From positions 1 through 5,467 of the forward strand of contig JBDTRG010000195.1 of assembly GCA_039931775.1 (NCBI GenBank): DNA of 5,467 nucleotides, in the 5' to 3' direction. This DNA is from CAIWHR01 sp039931775. Its GTDB lineage: Bacteria > Pseudomonadota > Gammaproteobacteria > Burkholderiales > Casimicrobiaceae. The first letter of the stretch is position 1; every line of letters begins with the position of its first letter. Below are positions 1-5,043 of the stretch, piece after piece. Position numbers and translations under genes: made by a program. Under the pieces are notes generated by a model. That model saw only the letters and a program-made list of their open reading frames with translations, made no database searches and had not been told where the DNA came from.

Positions 1-61
1 GGGCGAGCGGGTCGCGGACGGCAAGCCGCGGTGCGGCGTCGAAAAACTCCGGGAAGTGCAT
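1..61 (-). CDS. Partial 5' end of a minus-strand gene, possibly FmdE-like
   Basis: Only the first 20 codons are in the window; the gene runs off the left edge. The start is ATG at 61-59, and a strong Shine-Dalgarno AAGGAG lies at 76-71 on the same strand, 9 bases upstream. A promoter-like pair lies further upstream (114-141), so this is a well-supported gene start although very little protein is visible. The peptide begins MHFPEFFDAAP and continues with RDPLA. From memory, this opening resembles proteobacterial proteins with an FmdE domain (molybdenum formylmethanofuran dehydrogenase subunit E-like), which often start with a FFDxxP...RDPLAEFLG pattern. The family call rests on this short match only. 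It is transcribed divergently from the TetR/exporter operon and shares its control region. Confidence that it is a gene is high; confidence in the family is moderate to low. Confidence 0.6.
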   Translation of the reverse strand, partial: MHFPEFFDAAPRLAVRDPLA

Positions 62-112
62 GGCCTCGATCTCCTTCGGGTGGGCGGGCTTGCCAAACGG
101 CCGTCATGTTAC

Positions 113-130
113 TAAGATAGTACTTGATTA
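113..130. promoter_or_regulatory. Candidate operator: imperfect palindrome between divergent genes
   Basis: The sequence TAAGATAGTACTTGATTA has dyad symmetry in the form TAA-N3-AGTACT-N3-TTA, with 12 of 18 positions symmetric about 121/122. It covers the -10 box of the leftward promoter (114-119) and the weak -35-like TTGATT of the rightward gene (124-129). TetR-family repressors usually bind such dyads next to their own gene. A protein bound here could shut off both directions. A direct repeat TTACT (109-113 and 128-132) flanks it. Assignment to the TetR protein is inference. Confidence 0.45.
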
Positions 131-141
131 CTGACTTTCAA
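114..141 (-). promoter_or_regulatory. Putative sigma70 promoter of the leftward gene
   Basis: Read on the minus strand, TTGAAA (141-136) is followed after 16 bases by TATCTT (119-114). This is five of six matches to the -35 consensus and four of six to the -10. Transcription would begin near 107, giving a leader of roughly 45 bases before the ATG at 61, with room for the Shine-Dalgarno site. This stretch is visibly AT-richer than its surroundings. It is a prediction from consensus only. Confidence 0.45.
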
Positions 142-154
142 GCGACCCTATCAA
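124..154 (+). promoter_or_regulatory. Weak candidate promoter of the tetR-exporter operon
   Basis: TTGATT (124-129) and TATCAA (149-154) are separated by 19 bases, each matching four of six consensus positions. The -10-like box ends only four bases before the ATG at 159, so if it is used the transcript would be leaderless or nearly so. This agrees with the absence of a Shine-Dalgarno site before that ATG. The spacing is longer than ideal, and another promoter could be used. Confidence 0.2.
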
Positions 155-158
155 ATCC

Positions 159-794
159 ATGCCTGCAACAACTCTTGTGTCCGCTGCCCCGCGCCAGCGC
201 TTGACCACCGCAGCCCGGCAACGGGAGATCGTCGCCGTCGTCCTGGCGCTTGCACGCGAGCGCGGTCCCGACGCGATCACGACCCAGGCCATCGCCGACC
301 GGATGGGCCTCACGCAGGGCGCCGTGTTCCGGCATTTCCCCGACAAGCAGGCGATCTGGCTCGCGGTCTTTGCCTGGGTGCGCGAAGCGCTCGGCGCGGC
401 GATCGCGGCGGCAATGGAGAAGGCGGATTCGCCGCTGGCCAAGATCGAGCGCGCGTTTCTTGCTCACGTGGCCTTCATCGCGGCGAACCCGGGTGTGCCG
501 CGCGTCATGTTCCACGAGATGCAGTACCCGGGAGACTCGCCGGTGCGCGCCGAAGTGCGCGCGATGATCAACTCATATCGCCAACGGCTCACGCTGCTCT
601 TCACGCAGGCGAAGGCCGCCGGTGAACTTCCGCGCGACCTCGATGCGACGCTGGCGCCGGTGGCATTCATCGGGGCGGTGCAGGGCCTCGTCATCGAGGC
701 ATCACTCGCCGGCGACGAGACGGGAATGGTGAAGCGGGCGCGCAAGCTCCTCCCGCTCCTCCTCGACGGTTATCGCGGGCAGAGGACGTCGTGA
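159..794 (+). CDS. TetR/AcrR family transcriptional repressor
   Basis: A 211-residue protein, normal length for TetR regulators. The N-terminal DNA-binding domain spans about residues 18-65. The helix-turn-helix is at T42-F60, with the typical pattern AIADRMGLTQGAVFRHFPDK, and the recognition helix is about 52-60. The rest (about 70-205) is an all-helical ligand and dimer domain of the kind seen in regulators of efflux genes. The start is the first possible one after the in-frame stop at 132; no Shine-Dalgarno site precedes it. Its stop overlaps the adaptor start by four bases (GTGA, 791-794), so regulator and exporter are co-transcribed and probably translationally coupled. The likely role is ligand-relieved autorepression of the operon, and perhaps of the divergent gene, through the palindrome at 113-130. 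The inducer cannot be read from the sequence. Confidence 0.92.
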   Translation: MPATTLVSAAPRQRLTTAARQREIVAVVLALARERGPDAITTQAIADRMGLTQGAVFRHFPDKQAIWLAVFAWVREALGAAIAAAMEKADSPLAKIERAFLAHVAFIAANPGVPRVMFHEMQYPGDSPVRAEVRAMINSYRQRLTLLFTQAKAAGELPRDLDATLAPVAFIGAVQGLVIEASLAGDETGMVKRARKLLPLLLDGYRGQRTS

Positions 795-1975
795 ATCTTC
801 GCTTTGGCCGCAAGGCGACGCTGATTGCTGCCGGTATCGGAATCGTGGTGCTGCTCGGCTGGCTGGTGACGAGCCAGGGGCCGCTCGCACCGACAAAGGT
901 GACGATCGCAAAGGTGGAGCAGGGCCCGCTGGTCGCGAGCACCTTCGGCATCGGCACGGTCGAGGCTCGCCGCAGCTACGCACTCGGACCCACGGTGGCC
1001 AGTCGCGTCCTGCGGGTGCTGGTTGATCAGGGCGATTCGGTGAAGGCGGGGCAACTCGTCGCGGAACTCGATCCGGTCGACCTCACGGATCGCGTCACCA
1101 GCGGCCAGATGGCGGTTGAGCGGGCGGCAAGTACCATCCGCGCGGCCGAGGCGCAGCAAGCCGAAGCCCAGAGCCGCGCTCGGCTGGCCACGTCCAGCGC
1201 ACGGCGTTACGCAGAACTGCGCGCCCAAGGGTTCGTCAGCCAGGAGGCCGTCGATGCCAAGGCGCACGAAGCCAACGCCGGGAAGGCCGGCGTGGACGCC
1301 GCGACGGCCCAGGTCGCAGCGGCGCGGCGCGATCATGAACGGGCGCAGGCCGATGTTGCCGGCATCGGCAAGCTGCGTACGCAGGCCCGGCTGCTGAGCC
1401 CGGTCGATGGGGTGGTGAGCGCGCGGCTGGTCGAACCTGGGACGACGATCGTCGCTGGCCAGGCGATCGTGCAGATCATCGATCCGGCGACCCTGTGGGT
1501 CAGGGCGCGGATCGACCAGGGCCAGTCCGGAGGAATTCGCGTCGGCCAGCCGGCCAAAATCGTGCTGCGTGTGGACCCGAAACGCGCCTACCAGGGGGAT
1601 GTGCAGCGGGTCGATTGGGTGAGTGACGCCGTTACCGAAGAACGGATCGTCAATGTCGGCTTCGCGCTTCGGCCCGACGCCATCTCCGTCGGCGATCTGG
1701 TCGAAGTGACGATTCGCGTTGCCGACCTTGCCAGCGTTCGCTCGATACCCGCGGCCGCAGTGAAGCGGGTCGAACGGCAGGATGGCGTGTGGCAGGTTCG
1801 CGCTGGACGTGTCGCGTTCCGGCCGGTCAAGGTCGGCATCACGACGCTGGACGGGCGCAGCCAGCTTCTCGACGGCCTCGTTGTCGGCGACGCGGTCGTC
1901 GTGCACAGCGAGCGGGCGCTGCAGCCGGACGCCAGGGTGAAGGTCGCCGCCGCCATCGTCGATGCTGGACCATGA
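791..1975 (+). CDS. Periplasmic adaptor (membrane fusion) protein of a tripartite ABC exporter, HlyD/MacA/DevB type
   Basis: A 394-residue adaptor with a GTG start; AGAGGA at 781-786 is the Shine-Dalgarno. Residues 9-27 form an N-terminal hydrophobic anchor with no lipobox cysteine, so it is probably held by an uncleaved membrane helix. The first lipoyl half lies at about 58-97 (VLVDQGDSVKAGQLVAELDP). An Ala/Arg/Gln-rich coiled-coil hairpin follows at about 98-195, then the second lipoyl half around 202-236 (LLSPVDGVVS...VEPGTTIVAGQ). Beta-barrel and membrane-proximal domains fill the rest. At the hairpin tip, R139, L143 and S150 reproduce the RxxxLxxxxxxS spacing known from AcrA/MacA for docking to TolC. 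The next gene starts inside its stop (ATGA, 1972-1975). The adaptor should connect the downstream permease/ATPase to an outer membrane channel. Family certain; substrate unknown. Confidence 0.93.
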   Translation: MNLRFGRKATLIAAGIGIVVLLGWLVTSQGPLAPTKVTIAKVEQGPLVASTFGIGTVEARRSYALGPTVASRVLRVLVDQGDSVKAGQLVAELDPVDLTDRVTSGQMAVERAASTIRAAEAQQAEAQSRARLATSSARRYAELRAQGFVSQEAVDAKAHEANAGKAGVDAATAQVAAARRDHERAQADVAGIGKLRTQARLLSPVDGVVSARLVEPGTTIVAGQAIVQIIDPATLWVRARIDQGQSGGIRVGQPAKIVLRVDPKRAYQGDVQRVDWVSDAVTEERIVNVGFALRPDAISVGDLVEVTIRVADLASVRSIPAAAVKRVERQDGVWQVRAGRVAFRPVKVGITTLDGRSQLLDGLVVGDAVVVHSERALQPDARVKVAAAIVDAGP

Positions 1976-3165
1976 TCAATCTCGCCACGCGGGATATCCT
2001 GCACGGCTGGGGCAAATTCGTGTTCACCGGTGTTGGGCTGGGGTTGCTCATCGGCGTCACGCTGTCGATGGCGGGTATCTATCGTGGCCTGGTCGACGAC
2101 GGCAAGGCGCTGCTGGCCATCGGCGGCGCCGACCTGTGGGTCGTGCAACGCGACACGCTGGGGCCGTACGCGGAGCCGTCGAGCGTGCGCGACGACGCCT
2201 ATCGGAGTCTGCTCGGCATCCCCGGCGTCGCAGAGGCCGGCAATGTCACCTACCTGACCATGCAGGTTCAGCACCAAGGCGGCGAGGTGCGCGTGATGCT
2301 GGTCGGCTTCGAACCAGGGCATCCCGGCGAGCCCGGGTATCTCGTCGCCGGACGCCCGATCACGCGGTCGCACTACGAGGCGATCGCCGATGTCAAGACT
2401 GGGCTCCGGTTGGACGAACGCATCCGCATCCGTCGGCACGAATACACCATCGTCGGTCTGACGCGCCGCATGGTGTCGTCGGGTGGCGATCCGATGATCT
2501 TCGTTCCGTTGAAAGATGCGCAGGAGGTGCAGTTCCTGAAGGACAACGACGCGCTGGTCAACGAGCGCGCGCGCACTGCCGCCAATCCGGCGTTCAATCG
2601 CCCTGGCGTGCCGGGCTTGCTCGAATCGGTGCAGGCGAGCCAGGCCAGCAGCCACAACGTGAACGTCGTGTTATTACGACTCGCCCCGTCCGCCGATGAA
2701 ACCGTGGTCGCCGGCCAGATCCGGCGCTGGAAACATCTGGAGGCGTATACGCGCGCCGACATGGACGAGATTCTCGTCGCCAAGCTGATCGCCACTTCGG
2801 CGAAGCAGATCTTCATGTTCCTGGTCATCCTTTCGGTGGTCAGCGCTGCCATCGTCGCGTTCATCATCTACACGATGACGCTGAACAAAATTCGCGAGAT
2901 CGCGGTGTTGAAGCTGATCGGAGCCCGGAATCGCACGATCGCCGGGATGATCCTGCAGCAGGCGCTCGGCCTCGGCGCGATCGGTTTCATCGTCGGCAGG
3001 GCCGCGGCAGGGCTGTGGGCGCCGATCTTTCCCAAGTACGTGCTGCTGCTCCCCGGGGATGCCGTACGCGGCGCGCTGCTGGTGCTGGTGATCTGCGCGC
3101 TGGCCAGCGTCGTCGCGATCCGCGCGGCGCTGCATGTCGATCCGGCGGCGGCGATCGGGGGCTGA
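1972..3165 (+). CDS. ABC exporter permease, FtsX/MacB-like (DevC type)
   Basis: A 397-residue inner-membrane protein. The start ATG at 1972 overlaps the adaptor stop as ATGA. A more upstream in-frame ATG (1789) would add 61 Arg-rich residues read out of frame through the adaptor gene and is not credible. Layout is typical of type VII (MacB) exporters: one membrane helix at about 16-37, a large periplasmic domain (about 40-275, MacB_PCD-like), then three helices at about 280-304, 324-348 and 367-387. The cytoplasmic coupling stretch KIREIAVLKLIGA (306-318) is the FtsX-family hallmark that contacts the ATPase. The end DPAAAIGG fits the usual DPxxAL-like terminus. Unlike MacB, no ATPase domain is fused; it is the next gene, two bases downstream. 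The protein probably works as a dimer that moves periplasmic substrate through the adaptor and outer channel mechanically. Substrate unknown. Confidence 0.92.
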   Translation: MINLATRDILHGWGKFVFTGVGLGLLIGVTLSMAGIYRGLVDDGKALLAIGGADLWVVQRDTLGPYAEPSSVRDDAYRSLLGIPGVAEAGNVTYLTMQVQHQGGEVRVMLVGFEPGHPGEPGYLVAGRPITRSHYEAIADVKTGLRLDERIRIRRHEYTIVGLTRRMVSSGGDPMIFVPLKDAQEVQFLKDNDALVNERARTAANPAFNRPGVPGLLESVQASQASSHNVNVVLLRLAPSADETVVAGQIRRWKHLEAYTRADMDEILVAKLIATSAKQIFMFLVILSVVSAAIVAFIIYTMTLNKIREIAVLKLIGARNRTIAGMILQQALGLGAIGFIVGRAAAGLWAPIFPKYVLLLPGDAVRGALLVLVICALASVVAIRAALHVDPAAAIGG

Positions 3166-3167
3166 GC

Positions 3168-3875
3168 GTGGAGCATCCGGCGATCGAAATCACAGGCCTC
3201 ACCAAGCGCTACGGCAAGGGTGACGCGGCGGTCGATGCGCTGAAGGGGGTGGACATGGTCATCCGCCCCGGCGAAGTCGTGGGCCTGATCGGCCCCAGCG
3301 GCTCCGGCAAGAGCACACTGCTGAAATGCCTCGGGGCTGTGATCGAGCCCACGGCGGGCCGGATGGCGCTGGCCGGCGAGACGATCTATGACAATGGCTG
3401 GAAGGTGGCCGACCTGCGGGCGCTGCGGCGCGACCGCATCGGCTTCGTGTTCCAGGCGCCCTATCTTATTCCGTTCCTCGATGTCACCGACAACGTCGCG
3501 CTGCTGCCGATGCTGGCCGGCGTCTCCAACGGCAAGGCGCGTGAACGGGCAACGGCGATGCTGGCGGCGCTCGATGTCGGGCACCGGGCGGCAGCGCAGG
3601 TGCCGCAGCTCTCCGGTGGCGAGCAACAGCGGGTATCGATTGCGCGCGCGCTGGTCAACGAGCCGCCGATCATTCTCGCCGATGAGCCGACGGCGCCGCT
3701 CGACAGCGAGCGGGCGTTGACCGTGATCCGCATCCTGAACGAGATGGCGCAGCGGTTCCAGACGGCGATCATTGTCGTCACCCACGACGAGAAGATCATT
3801 CCGACGTTCAAACGAATCTACAACATCCGGGATGGCCGGACTTACGAGGAAGCCGGTGAGGCGCGCGCTGCCTGA
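3168..3875 (+). CDS. ABC exporter ATP-binding protein (LolD/MacB/DevA type)
   Basis: A 235-residue cytoplasmic ATPase. The GTG start at 3168 lies two bases after the permease stop, with a G-rich Shine-Dalgarno at about 3156-3161. The in-frame ATG at 3015 lies inside the permease and adds unrelated Arg-rich sequence, so it is rejected. Motifs are complete and in order: Walker A GPSGSGKST (42-50), Q-loop Q96 in FVFQAPYLIP, signature LSGGEQQR (148-155), Walker B IILADEP (168-174) with catalytic E173, D-loop region APLD (176-179), and switch H206. Length and motif wording match the MacB/LolD/DevA group. It should dimerise under the FtsX-like permease and power export. No stem with a T-run follows; downstream is the in-frame tail at 3876-3977. 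Confidence in function as an exporter ATPase is high. Confidence 0.95.
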   Translation: MEHPAIEITGLTKRYGKGDAAVDALKGVDMVIRPGEVVGLIGPSGSGKSTLLKCLGAVIEPTAGRMALAGETIYDNGWKVADLRALRRDRIGFVFQAPYLIPFLDVTDNVALLPMLAGVSNGKARERATAMLAALDVGHRAAAQVPQLSGGEQQRVSIARALVNEPPIILADEPTAPLDSERALTVIRILNEMAQRFQTAIIVVTHDEKIIPTFKRIYNIRDGRTYEEAGEARAA

Positions 3876-3977
3876 GACGCTGTATGTGCGACACCACCCG
3901 GTTTGGCCGGACGCGTCGTCGTGCTCGCCCATAAAGTGCAAACCGTGCTGCTCGGCGCCGACGATATGAATCAGTGA
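3876..3977 (+). other. In-frame coding-like tail after the ATPase stop; possible gene remnant or small ORF
   Basis: After the ATPase TGA (3873-3875) the same frame stays open for 33 codons to a TGA at 3975-3977. The later part (from 3906) has protein-like composition and mostly G/C third positions (17 of 23 codons), reading LAGRVVVLAHKVQTVLLGADD and ending MNQ. The first nine codons look non-coding. No ATG with a Shine-Dalgarno is present; only TTG (3903) or GTG (3921) could start it. The final TGA overlaps the Shine-Dalgarno of the next gene, as expected for a coupled upstream gene. It may be the 3' remnant of a gene that once preceded the four-cysteine gene. Low confidence that it is expressed. 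Confidence 0.25.
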
Positions 3978-3984
3978 GGACGTG

Positions 3985-4341
3985 ATGACCGACTATGTGA
4001 AAGCGTGGGAATGCATCGGCTGCGGCAAGATCGAAGCACCGCAGACCTGTATCGGGGTTTGCCAGGACCGCAAGGTGCAATTCGTGTACGCGTACGAGCA
4101 TGAGGAAGTGCTGGCGCAGGCACGGCTCGCTCAGCAGCGGGCCGAGGCTCTCGACGCCGTGGTTCGCCAGCTTGCGTTCACGACTCCGCGCAACGGCGAA
4201 TGGGAGCGCTCTTACCGGGCGTTACAGGAACAGGCGCGGCGTGCATTGTCCGCGCCGGCGAGGGACGCCATGGGCCGCCGTGAGTCAGCGGCAAATCCTG
4301 GCGAGGCGGTGATTCCGCAATCTGTGCAGCGTCAGCAATGA
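3985..4341 (+). CDS. Small four-cysteine protein, probably metal-binding, function unknown
   Basis: A 118-residue soluble protein with no signal peptide or membrane segment. ATG at 3985 is preceded by GAGG (3976-3979) five bases upstream; the GTG just before it (3982) sits too close and is less likely. Four cysteines near the N-terminus (C10, C13, C22, C26; C-x2-C-x8-C-x3-C) sit in WECIGCGKIEAPQTCIGVCQDR, a zinc-ribbon-like or iron-binding arrangement. Residues about 36-90 are Ala/Gln/Arg/Glu-rich and probably helical, with WERSYRALQEQARRAL near 71-88. The last 25 residues look disordered. I have the impression of similar uncharacterised proteins in other betaproteobacteria, but I cannot name a family. 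The gene lies 109 bases after the ATPase in the same direction, so it may be co-transcribed with the exporter, or belong to the following group. Function not assigned. Confidence 0.8.
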   Translation: MTDYVKAWECIGCGKIEAPQTCIGVCQDRKVQFVYAYEHEEVLAQARLAQQRAEALDAVVRQLAFTTPRNGEWERSYRALQEQARRALSAPARDAMGRRESAANPGEAVIPQSVQRQQ

Positions 4342-4367
4342 GCCGAGGCAAATTGGTGCGTCGCCGC

Positions 4368-4430
4368 CGGAATGACCACGCAAGTGATTACGGCGATCAT
4401 TCGAAACTGGACCAATGACCGGACTTTTCG
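4368..4430. mobile_element. Possible degenerate end of an IS21-type insertion sequence
   Basis: No transposase frame is present. Read on the minus strand, the stretch containing CCAGTTTCGAATGATCGCCG, with nearby repeats of GGTCATT (4420-4414 and 4377-4371), resembles from memory the non-coding ends of IS21-family elements, which carry several related terminal repeats with motifs such as GGTCAGTTTCGAATGATCGCC. G+C here is about 50 %, against 67 % or more just upstream. It would be a relic or solo end between the four-Cys gene and the cupin gene. The resemblance is unverified. Confidence 0.25.
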
Positions 4431-4431
4431 C

Positions 4432-4463
4432 AGGAGGGAACCATGACTGACCTGTGCGTGTGA
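4432..4463 (+). other. Perfect Shine-Dalgarno plus six-codon reading frame (start of a lost gene or a leader peptide)
   Basis: AGGAGG (4432-4437) is placed five bases before ATG (4443), followed by codons for MTDLCV and TGA (4461-4463). This is the strongest ribosome-binding site in the gap, yet the frame ends after six codons. The opening MTD is the same as that of the four-Cys protein upstream (MTDYV). It could be the 5' stub of a gene truncated by a deletion or insertion, or a leader peptide for the cupin gene about 108 bases downstream. No supporting attenuator structure was seen. Confidence 0.25.
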
Positions 4464-4537
4464 TAAGTGACCGGCTTGATTCTTGGCTTCCTACGAAACG
4501 TCCGGATGAATGTTGGCGGGGAGTGGGGATTCGGGAA

Positions 4538-4551
4538 ATGACCTGCGTCAT
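4538..4551. promoter_or_regulatory. Palindrome ATGAC-N4-GTCAT before the cupin gene
   Basis: The 14-base ATGACCTGCGTCAT has perfect five-base arms around CTGC and ends six bases before the Shine-Dalgarno region of the cupin gene. The half-site geometry (5-N4-5) is like that of FNR/DNR-family sites, TTGAT-N4-ATCAA, though the bases differ. It could also form a short RNA hairpin next to the ribosome-binding site. Either role is inference. Confidence 0.3.
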
Positions 4552-4570
4552 CTCATAAAGGGGAGTATTC

Positions 4571-4903
4571 ATGGCAATCCAGCACGCGGCACCGGGCGAC
4601 CTGATCGATGTTCGGTCCCTTGGGGAGAAGCTGAGCCAAAGCGACTCTAAAACATTGATCAGGACTGATCATCTTGAAGTCTTCCGGTACGTACTGCCGG
4701 CCGGCAAAGTGGTTCGCGAGCACGCTGCATCCGGGTTGATGATCATTCAGTGTCTGGAGGGTGTTGTGGAGTTTGAGGCCCAGGGCCGAGTGCAGGACCT
4801 GGTGGCGGGCACCATGCTGTACCTGTCCGACCGAGAGCCCCACGCCCTCAAAGCACGGGAACAATCCTCGCTGCTGGTGACCGTGCTGTTACATCGCACT
4901 TGA
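4571..4903 (+). CDS. Small single-domain cupin protein
   Basis: A 110-residue protein with ATG at 4571 and Shine-Dalgarno AAGGGGAG (4558-4565). A cupin core spans about residues 36-108: motif 1 region PAGKVVREHAASGLMIIQCLEG (43-64) and motif 2 region AGTMLYLSDREPHAL (79-93). Of the classical metal ligands, H51 and H91 are present, while the second His and the Glu of motif 1 are replaced (HAA at 51-53, LM at 56-57). It may therefore bind metal weakly, use another ligand set, or act as a non-metal sensor or isomerase-like fold. Small cupins with a QCLEG-type motif lacking these ligands are, in my recollection, common, so this may be a subfamily trait. G+C is lower than in the exporter genes (counted lines of 45, 63 and 58 %), hinting at separate origin. 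It is convergent with the DUF2249 gene. Exact role unknown. Confidence 0.85.
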   Translation: MAIQHAAPGDLIDVRSLGEKLSQSDSKTLIRTDHLEVFRYVLPAGKVVREHAASGLMIIQCLEGVVEFEAQGRVQDLVAGTMLYLSDREPHALKAREQSSLLVTVLLHRT

Positions 4904-5020
4904 CTCGACAGCGGAACCCAACGGCGTGCGGGGTAAAGGACGCGTCGCCAGCAGCGACCGCTGGGATCCACGGTACTTGCGGGCTGCGCGGGAGCCGCTC
5001 GGAAGAAATGTCAGTCGGTT

Positions 5021-5043
5021 CTGAATCGCAATTTTCGGTTCAG
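5021..5043. repeat. Inverted repeat between convergent genes, overlapping the DUF2249 stop
   Basis: CTGAATCG (5021-5028) pairs with CGGTTCAG (5036-5043) around a seven-base loop. On the plus-strand RNA all eight pairs form, with one U-G wobble. No T-run follows on either strand, so it is at best a weak terminator for the cupin transcript. A direct repeat TCGGTTC (5015-5021 and 5035-5041) lies in the same place. The right arm includes the stop codon of the minus-strand gene (5042-5040). The remainder of the 136-base gap (4904-5020) shows only a five-base stem GTCGC/GCGAC at 4944-4958. Confidence 0.3.

Noticed and set aside
770..1906. Long minus-strand open frame (378 codons) opposite the adaptor gene
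   Set aside because: It mirrors a well-supported adaptor gene in GC-rich DNA; the product is Arg/Asp/His-rich with no recognisable domain or ribosome-binding site.
1789..1971. Upstream ATG extending the permease by 61 residues
   Set aside because: The extension is Arg/Ala/Gly-rich frame-shifted reading of the adaptor gene; ATG 1972 gives the standard short cytoplasmic N-terminus and a typical ATGA overlap.
1588..2655. Long minus-strand open frame (355 codons) across adaptor and permease
   Set aside because: Antisense shadow of two clear genes, crossing their junction; no family features.
3015..3167. Upstream ATG extending the ATPase by 51 residues
   Set aside because: It lies within the permease gene and encodes Arg-rich sequence; GTG 3168 puts the first strand of the ABC domain at the usual distance.
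3168..3875. D-loop APLD instead of SALD/ANLD as a defect
   Set aside because: The D-loop aspartate is present and all other motifs are intact; this wording is plausible for the subfamily and does not imply loss of activity.
2868..3941. Long minus-strand open frame (357 codons) opposite permease end and ATPase
   Set aside because: Antisense shadow of the ATPase with all its motifs intact on the plus strand; composition is atypical.
3952..3961. Ten-base palindrome TCGGCGCCGA
   Set aside because: Short GC palindromes are expected by chance here, and it lies far from any promoter-like sequence.
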